Origin: Colius striatus
Lineage: Eukaryota; Chordata; Aves; Coliiformes; Coliidae
Direction: 5' to 3'
Assembly (NCBI RefSeq): GCF_028858725.1
Contig: NC_084774.1
Coordinates: forward strand, 8,220,001 to 8,284,000
Length of the DNA stretch: 64,000 bases
The position numbers and the translations under genes were made by a program. Positions 1 to 13,108 of the stretch are shown here, piece after piece (position 1 is the stretch's first letter; the number at the start of each line of letters is the position of its first letter). The notes under the pieces were generated by a model, which was given only the letters and a program-made list of their open reading frames with translations, had not been told where the DNA came from and did no database searches.

Positions 1-3000
1 ACAGGAGGCTGACGGGACTGCCTGGGGGGGAAGGCAGCGCACAGAGCATGTGGGCACCGATTCAAGGAGGCTTACAGTAGGAAACAATCCACTTCTCCCA
101 ATCCCTGAGGAGTTGTGGGACTTACAGTGCTCATTTCTGCTTCAAATGCAGTGCTGGAAAAACGTTTTCTTGACAAAAAGCAACCTGGTACACGTCAGCT
201 CTGTTAATTCGGTGTGATCTCTGTAGGAGAGGCAGGATTTGGCTGTAAAAGATGAAGCTGGAGTGAAATGCATAAAGCCACCAACAAATATCATTGTGAA
301 TAAGCAACACTTAATGCTTCCTGAGTGAGCCACAGGCAGCAGAAACACCTACTTCAAAGGAAAGATCTCATCCCTCAGCAGATGCCTTGGCTGGGCCTCG
401 AGGAAGTTTCCATTGTGCAGGGCCCCAGGAAGATCTTATCTGGGGATGTGTTCAGGGTCTGGCCACCCACAGCAGCAGCAGAGGACAGAAACCTGCTGGC
501 AAAGGGAGACCGAAGAGGAGCTGGTGTGCTCTGCCTGGAACAGAGAGCAGCAGAGATACCATCAGTCTCCACAAACACAGGAGAGGGGCAAATAGCAGGG
601 AGGGAGAGGAGAGCTGAGGGACAATGTTGGCACAGGAACAAACACAAGCCGGTGTGTGCAGATGGAAGTGAGGAGAAAGCTGCTGCCACCGTGGTGAGTT
701 TTGAGCTGGCTTTCCCATGGGAACACAGAAGGCAGCAAAAAGAGTCTTGGGATGCACACAAGGTGTTTTCTTCCAGAAAACAGTGCAGAGCTCTCACTGA
801 GCAAGAAGGTCCTTCAGCAGGTGCTTCCAAGGGCTCAGAGCCAGCCGAGCAACACCATCACAGAAACGCTGTGGGAGCTCTTGTTTTATTTAACACACAC
901 TCCACTGCTGCTGGTGTGCTGATGACAGGCCAGTCCCAAACCTAAGGGCTGAACTTAGTCACTCTGAGAAGGCTGGAGCAGCAGAACAAAGCCAAACACC
1001 ACCTCTCCTGGACAATGCAGCCTGGGACTGCAGTGCTTGGCCAGTGGGGAACTGACACAGAGCAACACAGCAGCCCCCAGCCCCTTCCTGGGTGAAGGGC
1101 AGAGCCAGGGGAGTGAGTGCCATCCCAGGCCCAGGCTGACCCCCAGCAGCCAGCCCCTTGCCAGCATGACACAGTGCCTGCACCCACCACCAGCTCCTGC
1201 CTTACTTTCCCCATTTTCCCCCCAGGTGCCTCAGGGGGATTTACACTCCCTGGTTTGTGCACTCTGTTGTGCCTTTACTGCCTGGGATGAGCTGTCTGTG
1301 CTCCTCCTTTCCCATTCCCTCTCAAAGTGCCTGCTACAAATGCACAAGGCCAAGTGGCCACTGTGGATGTCTTCAGTGAAGAACTGCAGGGAGGTGGCTG
1401 CTGGCAAAGGGCACCTGCAACAGCAGGTCTCCAAACATTTCAGACGTGCCCCTGTGTGAACGCACACCCAAACCACTGCAGATGCACCACACAACTGCAC
1501 ACTCAACTCAGACCATTTACCCATTAAATCTCAGTTCAGTGGCCAGAGGCAGACTGTGTTATGGCCTGACACACAGATGGTACCAACCACAGTGAGCAGA
1601 ACCCGAGGAAAGGGGCACATTTTATACACCACCACAGATATTTCTGGTTGTGTGAGCTTTTCTTATCCAGTCATATCCTGTGCCTCCCTCCTGCACTCAT
1701 ATTTCACCCTCTCCTTGCAGCAGCGATTCAGACATCACTTACCAGGAAGCTGAATTCAGTTCTGCAGTGACAAGGGAATATATATTAAAATGAAGCATTG
1801 CAAGAAGTGCTTGAAGAGATTATCCCACCAGAAATGGCAGGAAGTGGAAGGGCTTATGGAAAGCCCAACACCTGCAGAAGGAAGATGCTCCGCAGCAGCC
1901 TCTGGCACTCGGGACTGCCCCAAGGCTGCAGCTCAGGAGGCAGCAGGGGAAACAGGAACTTCAGCACAGTAATACAGTGGGAAAACATTATCATTTATTA
2001 AAATGATTAAGTCACATTTTTTCTCTAATGTTCAGAAACACAGAAGCCTGGGGAAAACTTAAGAGAACTGCAAACATCCCACACTCACAGGCTGAGCAGC
2101 GTTAAACATCGCTGATCAGGCTTTTCCCAGCAGAGTTTGAAGAACACCACCGTGTTTTTATGACAAGTGGTGGATTTGAGGCATTCCTGGGGTTTGCAGG
2201 CTACAGGAACACAACATTTCTTCATTGTTATGTGGCAAATAAAAACAAAGAGAACACAGAAGAAATAACCTCACATTGTAAAACTTCTTAATGGGCAGAG
2301 AGCAAATCCTTATTAAGGATCCACATAAACTGAATCCTGTCTCTCGAGGTGAAAACCCTAAACCTGGCAGTGTGAATTACACCCCTGTAACTCACACTAA
2401 AACCAGAGCTGCCTTGTGTCATTATTTAGGGTGTCCTCTGCAGGGACAGTCCCTTGGAGCAAGTGACTGCATCCAAATGGGGGCTGTGAACATTAATGAA
2501 ACCACCCACCTCAAATGTCAATGGAAAGTAACTTCCCTGGTGTAGACAAAAGCAGCCAACCCAAGGGACGGGAGAGAGCACCAGAGGAGGAAAATGACCT
2601 CAAACCAAGTCAGGCTGCCAGAACAAAAACCAGGCAGGGGCAAATGAAAAAAGTTTTAAGCTCTGGCTTAAAACTCAAGTTCACAGCACTTGGACTGTGA
2701 ACTCCCAGCCTGGTTTCCCAGTAGCTGAGGTTCAGGTTTATGGAGTGTTTTCCTCATCTGGCACTGTAACTGGGGAATTGGGAGACACTGGCAGCACCTC
2801 TGGGATGCTCTGCAGCAGGTCTGACACTTGGGCCAGTGCCTTGGCCAGTGGCAATTCAGTCCAGAGACTGGAAAGTAAATGCACAGGATGGTGCCACTTG
2901 GTGCTGTGTTCACTCTGCCTCACTGCAAGCAGCCTTGCTGAGGGGAGACCTTTTTCCCCCCCTTCTCCTGTTTATGAAATTGCTCAGGGAAGTGGAAGGA

Positions 3001-5779
3001 GGAACCTGCACCTGAACTGCCCAGGCCAGCAACACGCTGGATGCTGCTAACCAGCAATGGTGCATTAGGGAAGCATCTGTCTTTGTAAAGGTACCTGTGC
3101 TCCTGTTTGATTTGGGATGGATGAACTTCCCAGAGCCAGACTCAGAAGCTGCTTTCTAGAAACAGAATTTAGTTCAAAATATGAACTCAGATCTCCTAGA
3201 AAGGAGCCAGAGTGTCTCAGTGAGACCTGCAGGAATCAAACGCTCCTCAAGTTCTGGGCTTGGGCTTGAGCCCAGGATTGCCAGAACCTCCCAATTCCCA
3301 CAGCTGGATTTACAGTTGGCTTAGCAGCTTCCATTGTCAGCAGCCCACAAGGGCAGAGCAGCCTAGTTAATAGCAATCACTCTTTACAGGAGCAGGGAGC
3401 CCAGCAGATGGGTCCCCGACTCGCACTGACCCAGGCTGCCCGCTCAGAGCCTCGCGGCACCGCGTGCGTGGGCAGACGTCAGCGGCATCCTTTCCGTACT
3501 GACTTGTGTCTGATCCCTCACCCGTGGAGTTTCCTACACGGGCAACCTGAGAAACAGAAACATGATCTTGGGGAAGGGCCACGCAGATAGCACAGGCAGA
3601 AAAACCACGGGAGTCACAGGCAGCACCTCAACCAGGAGCTGCCTGTCAAGAGCAGCGAGAGCAGCAGCATCGATCTCTGGGTGCAGCTGCAATGCTGAGT
3701 AACATCCCTGCCACGAGGTAACAACAAATCAGTGTCCCCAAGAATTCTACAGACAGGAAACTTTCTGCTTCCGAGATGTGAGCTGCAGCAGAATGAGCAC
3801 AATGCCATCAGCCACACAAAAGGGACAAACTTCATTAGCCACACGCAGCGTGACGAGCTGCAGCGCAGGCACACGGGCATCGACAGACGTGTCTGCAGGC
3901 CGTACAAAACAATCTGAGCTGCACAATGCAACGCTGAATGCAGCACTGTCTGAGGGACTCGCAGGGGGAACCAAGCCAGAAAAGCCCAGGAAGCCCTACA
4001 AACCCTCCCCAGCTGCTTTGAGCCAGTGTTGGCTTCGCTGAGTTGCACAAGCTGTTGTCAGTGTCTGCCATTGACCTGCAGAGCCTGAGCTGAGGTCCAA
4101 GTGCCTCCCTGAGCATCTCCCTGGGTGGACATCTTGGCTTTCTGGCACGTTGCAGGTTTGCCCAGGGCAGCTTTTCACCCATCCTCACACAAGGCAAGCT
4201 TAGCAGTTTGCTACAGACCACCTGATGTTCAAGGCCTGGCCAGGATCAGTGGAAGAGCTGGGACCTTCCTGTGGGACTGTGGGGAGCCCCCATAGGACAC
4301 TCACAGGCTCCCTGCTCCACATTTGGAGCATGTGGCCACAACCACCCCATGTGTCTGCAGGCAGCTGATCTGTGCTGGCACCCCTGTGTGTGCTGCCTGA
4401 TGCAGAGACACAGCAGCGTGGGTTTCTCAGCGATGCCATGTGCACCTTAAAGTCAAAGCTAGTCCTATATTTTAAACAAATGAATCCCTTTCCTGCTTCT
4501 TTCCCATCACTTCCAACCACTTCTGCAAGCACTGCGAACACCTCAATTCTTCCTCACTCTTCATTCTTCTGATTTATTTTTTGCCATCCTCCCAGCCTGG
4601 GAAATGGATGTCTGTCCATTCCATCGGCTCAGAAGCACCGTGGTGCCAACAGAGACCTTTAAAATAAAGACAGCCATTTCCATTTGACTGAGAGACAGTA
4701 ACAGAGACTCAAAGCCACGTTTCTGTCTTGCCTCAGGTTTGGGGAAGTTCCACTTTACAAAAAGAAAAGCAATATTGAGTGAAGTCGTCCTTGATTGTCA
4801 CCATTAATCCCCGAGAAGAATTAGCAGCAGCCTTTTATTACACACATACGTCTTCTGCAAGTAAAGATTTCCGCTTTCTATTTTATTCTCAGCTTGCAAT
4901 AGAGACTTGACTTGGTCTCTTTGGACATATCAGCAACACAGGTGGCAGAATTAGCATCTTCTGTCAAGACATTCCTCAGGGGATAAATTGCAGCCCCTAC
5001 AAGCAGCCAGGGGTTTGCAGTCAGCATTATGTGAATAAATTATTATTTCTAGGAAGGTACCAACTGCTGCAAAGAAACTGCAACTGAAACAAGAGAGCAA
5101 GCTCATGTTCAACAAACCCTGCTAATGAGTCCGTTATCCTGACAAGGAGGACTAAGGTTTAACTCACCCACACACTGTTTCTCCTTGCCATGGTCAGTCC
5201 AGTGTCGGCTGGTACATGGATCCCACAGAGGCCTCAGAATACTGGCACAGCACTAGAAGGAGACAAAGAGACATTAGAGGAGATAAAACCTGGAGCAGGC
5301 TGGAGAGAATGAAGAGTATCATCACACTGGCAGAGCCAGCAGCTGTCCTGCCTCTGACCCCTTGGGGCTCATCATCCAATCCACACCAACAACTGGTGGG
5401 GATAATTTGGGGTTCTCACGTCCTGCCCAGCTCCCGTGCACGGGGGAGATGTTATGGATCTCAGACACATCTTCCCTCCACTCCCTGCTTCCAAACTGAG
5501 GAGCAACTTCAATGCAAAAAATGGGAGAGGACCTCAGCTCTCAGAGGGGGAAAAGAAGAGGAGTGAGACACAGCCAGGTCTCACGCTGTGACACAGGCAG
5601 CGCCAGGAGCCTGCAGATAGCCCAGCACCTGGGCCCGTGCTGCCCAGACCTTGCACTGGCATGGAAGAGACCTGCTCTTGCCCTAGAGAGGCCTCCCCAG
5701 AAGCCAGCGAAATACACCCACGCACTGCAGCAAGCAAAAACACAAGGGAGAAGCCCCCGGGGCCACGGAACAGGAAAGA
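1..5779. other. Left-edge non-coding or unresolved region
   Basis: No recognisable protein-coding exon, RNA gene or full transposon was found here. Open frames on both strands lack family motifs and codon continuity. A CpG-rich patch lies at about 3410-3550. An AT-rich stretch at 4640-5060 has the look of conserved non-coding sequence, with a TAATCCC homeodomain-type site at 4805-4811. Isolated splice-like signals occur, for example a 19-nt minus-strand segment around 1742-1760 between a good acceptor and a GTAAGT donor, but they cannot be linked into a gene. If the EFCAB8-like gene suggested further right is real, its 3' exons could extend into this stretch. Confidence 0.5.
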
Positions 5780-6150
5780 GGTGCGATTCGCACCCAGCGC
5801 GGTGGAGGCGGGGCTCGAACCCGCGGCTGTGGGGCAGCGGGCGGCGACCGGCGGCGCGTTGCGTTGTACCGCCCCCTGCTGGTGGCGGCCGGCGGCGCAG
5901 GCGGCTCCGCGCGGCAGCGCCCGGGGCACCGGGATCCCGCCCCGGGACACCGAGACCCCCGTGTCTGAAGGGACCTCCCGCTCTGCCCCGCTCCGTGTGA
6001 GCAGTGCTGGGGAGCGGAGTCCGGGACCGGCGCCGAGCGGCGGCGCCTGATGGCGTTTAGCGCATGGCTGGGGCTGCGGCGCTGGCGGTTGCTCTGTTGG
6101 AGCTGCAGCTGAACGCAGAGGCGCTGCGAACGCTCGGCGGAAAGTGATTT
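5780..6150. promoter_or_regulatory. CpG-rich element with CTCF and TFIIIC B-box motifs
   Basis: A short CpG island stands alone in otherwise ordinary intergenic DNA. Three motifs are packed at its left end: a 15-bp hairpin palindrome at 5780-5794, a minus-strand B-box fitting GGTTCGANNCC at 5811-5821 inside a perfect 5-bp T-arm-like stem (5808-5824), and a minus-strand CTCF core fitting CCASYAGRKGGCRS at every position (5869-5882). No complete tRNA can be folded around the T-arm. It could be an insulator, an extra-TFIIIC site, or the promoter of an unseen transcript. Confidence 0.5.
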
Positions 6151-9100
6151 CAGGGACACGCACGGGATAACACTCTGCTGAAGCATCTCACGGTAGGGTC
6201 AGATTGATTCCTGCACGCACAAATGCAATATGGCCAAAGGAAAAAAGAAAAAAGAGGGGAGAGCGATCATTTAATTCCCCTTTAACTCTGGGAACCAATT
6301 TGAGGCGTAACGGACGCTGCAAAGAACCGAGCGCCAGCCCAGCACAGCCCAGCACGGCACGGCACACACCCGGCGCCACTGCTTCACACCACGGGGGGAA
6401 GGGAAGGAGGAAACGAACTTGGTTCAAAGCCAATTCCACTCCCACAGCAAAAACAAGGCTTTGTTAATGTTGGGACTGCACTGATTGATCGGGTAACAAA
6501 CCTCCACTAACAAGCTCCAGGTCGGGAGCTCCTCTCACAGGCAGCGTGCTCACCTCCACGGGCAGCACAGACAGGCTTCAATGGTTAAACCCTCTCTGGC
6601 ATCTAATTAAAACCTAAGCAAAGCTCCACAAGTTGCTTCCAGCACCCCATCATTTCACAAGAGAGACGCTTTGCACACACACTGGGGCGCAGATGCTCGC
6701 AAGGGGACTGTGTGTGTGCAAGTGCTGAACCGCAGCACGCAGCCTCAGTACCGGCTCTGAAATGAAGAACAGGATTCTTCAAGGCATGGCCAGGCTTTGG
6801 TGATTTCCAGCAGCCTCTCTCCTGCCTGCAGATGCTCAGACCAGAAATAATCACTACGCATTTTTGCTGCCACCGATGTTTTATCGCCCGAGGCAGGCGC
6901 TCTCTGGTCTGCCTCCCAGATAAGGCCGGGAGAGCTTCAGAGACTTTGGGTACTTTTGAGTGGAATCTTCAACATCAAAGTCCCTGTAGGGTTTTTTGTG
7001 AGACTTTGGAAACCGAGTTAAGGGTTTTTAATGTGCCATACACCAACGAGCATCAAAGCAACAGCCATCTGCGGGGAACTGCTGCTTAACAAAGTCACCA
7101 GTAGCACAGAAATAGAGCTGAACTAAACAGCCTCATCACTAGTGTTTTGAGAAACTTTTATGTACAGGAGATGAGCACTCTGGAGGTTTACTTGGAGCAG
7201 AGAGTCTGAATAAAAAAACCCAACCCTGACTTCTCTATTTGCCACATAAAATCACTCCAAGTCCCAAGATTCTCTGAGCTTGTGCCACGCGGCTCCGAAT
7301 ATTTCTTCTCATTGAGTTATGATACTTGGCAGCACTCACACAGAGAATCAAGGTCATCTGCAGCAGTTAGCAAGAGAACTCTGCTCCCTGGGCTTTGCTA
7401 TTTCAGCACAAAACTCTTTTTTTCCCTTTCCAGCAGCAGTTATTGCTAAGCAGGGGCTATCTGGGCTGTCAGGAGGGGCCGTGTTTAATACGAGCACAGG
7501 ATCAGCAATATTGCTGTGCAGGAAACGCGGCCGGGGCTCTTCAGGCTCAGGCTCTGATAAAACTGCCAGCTTGTAAATCATCTCTCCTGTTGTTCATCTC
7601 TTCCCCACAACCACGAGCATCATGTCACATTCCACACGTTCCCCCTGTGCCTGTGACCCCCTGCCCTTCAGAACCCGTACCTCAGGGTCACTGAAGCACA
7701 GCAGCAGCAGCCAGGGCAGCGCCTGCACCTCGGCTGCAACAAAGAGCATCTGCTCTGTCAACCCACATGCAGTTCAGCACAGAGCACTGCTGAAGCACTG
7801 ATGGCTTGATGGCTCTCAGCAACACAAGCTGCTTTTCTGGAAGACAGAGCAACTCTGTTTTCTGCCACTTCCCTCTATTTTACAGAATATAATTAAGACA
7901 AGCAAGGGCAGGGACCTGCTGCTGTGTCAGAGCAGGATGCAGGGCTCCCTCTGCAGCACACTCCAGCTCCCAGGGAATGTGGAATGCCTGTGACTGGCCA
8001 CTTAAAGACATGACAGAAAACAACATCCCAGCAGCTGACTGTCTTGCCTGCGATAGCTGCGGCTGCAGATGCACGCGATTCTCTCCCGTCTTCACCCAGC
8101 CACCACACAAGGAGGAGAGCAGGCATTTTGAGATAATTTTCTAAGGAGAAAAGCAGGATCCTGATTAGATGCCTGTTCCTGGTTTAATTTAACCCCATAG
8201 ACAGCAGCAGCTCCCTGCTGTGAGCCCAGAGCTGGGCAGGAGCAGGTTCCCCAGTTGGCACAAGGCTGAAGAATCAAATAAATATGAAGTTAATGGCAGT
8301 CCTGGGTGCCTCCACTAGCTATCAAAGCCACCTTCGGCTTTACCAGCACACACTGACTTGTAAAAGGCTGAGCTGAAACAGTATTTCATGGCTTGAATTG
8401 CTTCAAATCCCTGAGGAACAAGTGTCAGGACTTTCAATAGCTATAGTGTTAATAATAAAACAGGGACCTCTTCCAGTATCAGAGCACAAACAGGAGTTAT
8501 TTCTTGCAAAGCTTTGATTCCTAAAACCTTTCTTACATTCAGCTTGACATCAAAACACCCATCTCATTCACTCAGACTGTCACAGGAGAATTGTGTGCTG
8601 CTATTAGAAATAGCCCTGAGGTGAATTAAGAACAGCCTGTAATGATGTTCCACTACAGCAACTTTATTTCTACCAAACCAAATAAATAAGCAATATTTTA
8701 TCTGTTGTGCCTTGGCTCAGCAGAGAGCAGCAGCTGCTCCCCGTGGGATTTACTGAAAGGTTGTTTTCTAAATAGCTGAAGTTGGGCTCTGGAGCCAGTC
8801 ACAGAATCTCCTGTTCAGAACAGCCCAGCACAGCGGCAAGGGTGAGGGCAATTCAGGTTCTGGAGAGTGGTGACTTTGGTCATGAGCCATTTTATATGTA
8901 GGGTTTTTTCCCCCTATAAAGAAAACACAACTGCAAGAACTAACCTATCTAACCAAATCTGTAAATATTGATGCTCAACAGCTGGCAGCTACAACACAGG
9001 GCACAAACAGCCTCTGGCTATACAAATGTAGAAGCAACCCAGTCCCTTTGAGTCCAGCAAGCAGCCAAGAGGACGTGGGTGTTCAGGCACTCAGGGTGCC

Positions 9101-12100
9101 CCCCAGAGACTGGGGAGAGGGGGTAAGGAAAGAGGGGAAGGTGGCAAGGAGAGATGGACCTTGCTGTGCTTTTGAACGTGTTACAGGCAGCACCTCCCAG
9201 CACTGCCATCACACTGAGGCATGAATGAAGCCAGCACAACACCATTGCCAGCTCCCTCTGAAGAGCCTAAGGCAATGGCAGTGAGAGGGGACAGTTCCCA
9301 GTGGACAGAGATGATCTCTTCAGGGCATTTTACTTCTTTTAATGCCAGAGCAAAGGGAAAGGCTGAGGGCAGAGTAAAATCCTCACAAGACAGCAAGTGT
9401 CAAAGCACACAGCGCTGGGATTCCTGCCCTGAGCCAGCACACCAGCTCCAGGAACTGCCATCTGTGGAACTGCTGATGGAACGGAACCAGGCTGGGAGGA
9501 AAAGCACAAGCAGGTCGTTGTGAGCGTGTTAACCCTGTCTCTAATGTAACATCAGGGAAGCCTTAAGGTAAAAAACAGATGAAAACATGTAGAAAACACT
9601 CCCAAAGGCTTGTCCTGCTGCCAGCTCGAGTCCCTCTGTGCAGATACCCAAACCAAAGAAACCCTCGGTGCCAGTGGGACACACGTTTCACTCCAGAGCT
9701 ATTGAGAAACAGATTTTGCTGATATTTTGCCCCCAATGTGCACTTAAAGACATAAATAACCACCTGGCCTCGCTGCTGAAGACTGCCACAAACATTCCCA
9801 CAAGCAGGCGACTGACCAGAGGAGCAGGAGCCAAGTTATAAACAGGGGAGCAATCCCACAGACAGACAGGAAAGCTTTTCAGCACAGCCTGTGCAAACCT
9901 CAAAAGGCAGTCAAATATCTGTTCATGGGATTATAGCCACCTATTTATGCCATTCAAGAAAAAAGAATCAAGATAAGAAGAGGGCATATTTCAGCTGTAA
10001 AGGATTTATTCATCCCATCTACACTGGAATCAATTATCCCAGCAAAGCTCAGACACTGCCAATGTGCTTTAGGTGGCTGCACACACATCGTAGGGCAGCA
10101 TTCAAGCCTCATAATCCGTATCTGCAATTTCTGGATGGCTCCCTGAGCAGGGAGAACACCTTGTCTCGCTGGGTGCCTCTTCCTGAGCTGCAGTGTGCTT
10201 TGCTGGAGCCCAGAGTCCCAGAGCTCTCATTCAAAGGAAACCTGAAGGTTTTACGTTCAGCCCAGCAGACTGGGGATGAAGCCCTGGAGGGCTGGGCCGA
10301 GCTCACCAGCTCAGAGCAGGGAGCTGAGGGGCTGTGTGAGAGCAGGGCAGCGCCTGGCCAGGCTCTGCTGACTGTGGCCTTCCCACTGAGCAGCCCCTGA
10401 GCTGCTCCTGCTGTCAGCCCCTGGCTCCTTCTGCGCTCAGAGGGAACAGCCCTGGGCACAGTTGCCTCCTGCAGACTTGATAAAGGCAGATGTTACCTGC
10501 AGGAGTTTTCCCCACGATGCTGGGCAGCTGCAGGGTCCTGGCTGGAGCACTCACTGCCTTCCCCTTTGCTCAGTCCCAGACACACAGCCCGGCTGAGCCA
10601 GGTCTCTCCCAGGCACCCAGGAATCAGACCTGCAGGCAGCAGCCTCAGCCCTGAGCTCCTGGTCTCTCAGAAGGACCTGCTCTGTGTTTGTAGAAAGTCC
10701 ATTTCAGCTGGTTTTTGAAAGGTGGAAGGTTTTGGAGCTATTTCTTCTCCACAGGAAAGGGCCAGAGCTGTGGGCCTCCCCCAGCCCTGCAACGCTGCCC
10801 TGACAGACTCCCCAGCAGCTTTGACACACGTTTGTTGGGCTTGAAAGGCTGATGGAAGGCCAAGGAAAGGCTGATGGGAGCCAGTTTGCAGGGGCATCAG
10901 CACAGCTCTGTTTAGGTCTCCTGTAATCCCTCAGCTGTAACTCAAAAGCAGATGCAGGAGTTTCTCCCAACATTAACACCTGAGTTGTAGAATAAAGCAT
11001 TCAGTGAATTCAGTTGGTGATGGTCTCTGTACTGCTCAGTGTCAGACACAACAGCAAGCAACTCCTCCTACACCTCAGGATCTCCTTCTCTGTGCAGTAG
11101 GTGTGGCAAATACGTGTCAAGGAGAACAGCAGATGGAAAAAAGCTCAACTCATTTCACAGCTAAACAGTGAACCCTCTGCTACAATTCTCCCCTAGTAGA
11201 ACGCATCGACTCTGCCACAGAGTTCAGCCTTGTGCCAGTGCAAGAAGAGAGACAGAGAATTATGAAGCTATGAATCCCATTAGCATCAGAATGCAGCCAG
11301 AGAGACAAGGGGATTTTATGGAGATATTTTCTGACAGAGCCCTAGGAGGAAGGCAGATTTCTTTCATGAGGCACACATTCTTCACAGGCCTGGAACCCAC
11401 AGCACGTTATAAACCTGGATTTGTTGCTGTTGGTTTTACTTTACAGCATTAATCACCAAAGGCTTGCTTAGGTGGGCTGGAAAAATCCATTTTCCATTGT
11501 ATTAACTTGACACAATTTAAGAAGCCTTTCAAGGCCCACACAAACACGAGTAAAGCCTCCTGAGTCTGGCTGGTGCTGCACGAGCCCGAGCTGGGGCTGC
11601 AGAGGAACCCAGCGCTGCGCCTGCACTGCCACTCCACAGGCACCTAAACCACAGCAGCTCCAGTTACCCAACAGTGGGGTTCAAGCCCATATCCACTGTG
11701 GCAGGGTGTAATGCTGTTTCATCCTACACCCTTGCACAAAACCCTTCAGTGAACACAGGGAAATGGGGCAGGCAGCCGTGGGGAGAGGTGTCCTTGGAGC
11801 CCATCCCAGCTGTGATGCTCACAACGTGTTTCCAAGGCCAACACAAGCTCTGTTCCTAAATCCCACTGGCAGGGAGCTAAACTGGGCAACCACTGCTTAG
11901 AGATGGGAGCTGAGATGCCTCCTCAGGGGTACTTGGTTCTGCACAGCTTCTGCTGGAGGTGGTACTTTAAAAACCACGGTGTTGAGAACAGCCACCACAC
12001 ACTGAAATACTGCAGGGAATGGAAACCCACGTCCCACCCTGGGCAGGGGGGCAGGCAATGCTGGCTGCAGCCCTGGCATCCTGACAGCTGGGATTTTTCT

Positions 12101-12700
12101 GCCTTTGACAGATGCTGAACAAAGATGTCAACACCCTTGGCCCGCCCCATCTGCCCACTGGGGTTTGAATCTGGATGATGGACAAAGAGAAGTACCAGAA
12201 AGGTTCAGTGCAGATGTTTAACACTTTTCTGTCATATGTGCAAAGGCTTCTATGCATTTACAACACAGGGATGTTACTCCAGTGACAACACACTGCCTTT
12301 ATTCATTCTTAGCAAAGGTCTTGCTACAGTGCAAAGGAACAGATGGATTTGGTGCATGCATCTGGAGATAAACAAACCCACGCCAGGTGTAGCAGAACCA
12401 CGCATCAGGGCTGTTGAATTTTACTGTTCAGCCCCCCAGACAGCCACATCCTCACACCACACACACACACAGAGCTTTAGCACATTGACTCCAAGAACCA
12501 AACGTGGGATTCCTCATATCCACTTTGCCTGTTAAGAATTAAACACGTGTACAATATGCAACTGCTTCAGCAAACAACAGACACTTGAGCTTCCCCAAAA
12601 GGGAGCAAAACCCAAACAAAACAAACCAACTCCACCAGCCTTGGATAGTCTGGATTTTGAATAGTGAGAAATGAGGGGAGGAAACATCCCTGTGGACTTA
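6151..12700. other. Non-coding or unresolved region with one exon-like segment
   Basis: No gene is recognised. The stretch 6830-7070 looks regulatory: it has an AGATAAGG GATA site at 6918-6925 and two ATCAAAG TCF/LEF-type sites at 6974-6980 and 7052-7058. A minus-strand exon-like segment at 7681-7733 is listed separately. Weaker splice-like pairs occur near 6553-6599 and 10498-10530. No recognisable SINE, LTR or CR1 copy was found. Confidence 0.45.
7681..7733 (-). other. Candidate exon (unassigned gene)
   Basis: This 53-nt segment has a strong acceptor (pyrimidine tract then TTGCAG) on its right and a GAG|GTACGG donor on its left. In the frame taking two bases from a preceding exon it reads EVQALPWLLLLCFSDPE and ends on a codon boundary. 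The leucine-rich peptide resembles helical-repeat proteins more than WD repeats, so it may not belong with the EF-hand-like exon at 25.4 kb. A chance match is possible. Confidence 0.22.
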
Positions 12701-12701
12701 C

Positions 12702-12748
12702 AGTTGGTTTTCAGAACCAAAGCTCCCAAAGAGGCCCTGAAAGTCGAT
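12702..12748 (-). other. Candidate exon, WD-family-like
   Basis: This 47-nt segment lies between a TTTTCAG acceptor and a perfect GTAAGT donor. In phase 0 it reads IDFQGLFGSFGSENQ plus two bases. The G-x-F-G-S-F-G pattern recalls WDR49/EFCAB8-type WD proteins, a comparison made from general memory. The preceding candidate exon ends in phase 0, which is compatible. A competing frame is also partly open, so this is a weak call. Confidence 0.25.
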
Positions 12749-13038
12749 CTGAAAAGCAAAAGATGACCTCATAAGAGGGTGGGAGGAAAGCATTGCTGGA
12801 GCCCTACCCCAGGCCATCTAGCAGGAAGGGGAACTTCTGCTGGGAAGGCTTTGCCTGTCCTTGCCAGTGTGGAAGCTGTTTTGGCATCGTGGGGCACTGT
12901 CAGGGGTTTGTCCCTCACTCCTGTTGCTGGGCTGCTCCCTCCCGCTCCAGGAGCTGCTCCTACACCCTTCCTGTGGGAGCTATCAGGAAAACTGTTGTGA
13001 AACTTCAGTCTCACAGATGACACTCGGCTCACACTTAC

Positions 13039-13108
13039 CTCCAGAGGTCTCTCCATGGAGTAATTGTGCACTTTGGGTGGCTCCAGCACATCTGATCTTC
13101 CCTCTCAG
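13039..13108 (-). other. Candidate exon next to 12702-12748
   Basis: The left side is a near-perfect donor (GGAG|GTAAGTG) and the right side a GTTTCGGTGCAG acceptor. With the acceptor at 13108, two of the three frames are open. The frame that joins in phase 0 to the next candidate exon (LEPPKVHNYSMERPLE) would need an acceptor a few bases further in, near 13103, because a stop codon lies at the start. The exact border is therefore uncertain. Confidence 0.22.

Noticed and set aside
5801-5880. tRNA gene on the minus strand
   Set aside because: A perfect T-arm and B-box are present, but there is no A-box, no anticodon arm and no 5' partner for the acceptor-like CTCCACC.
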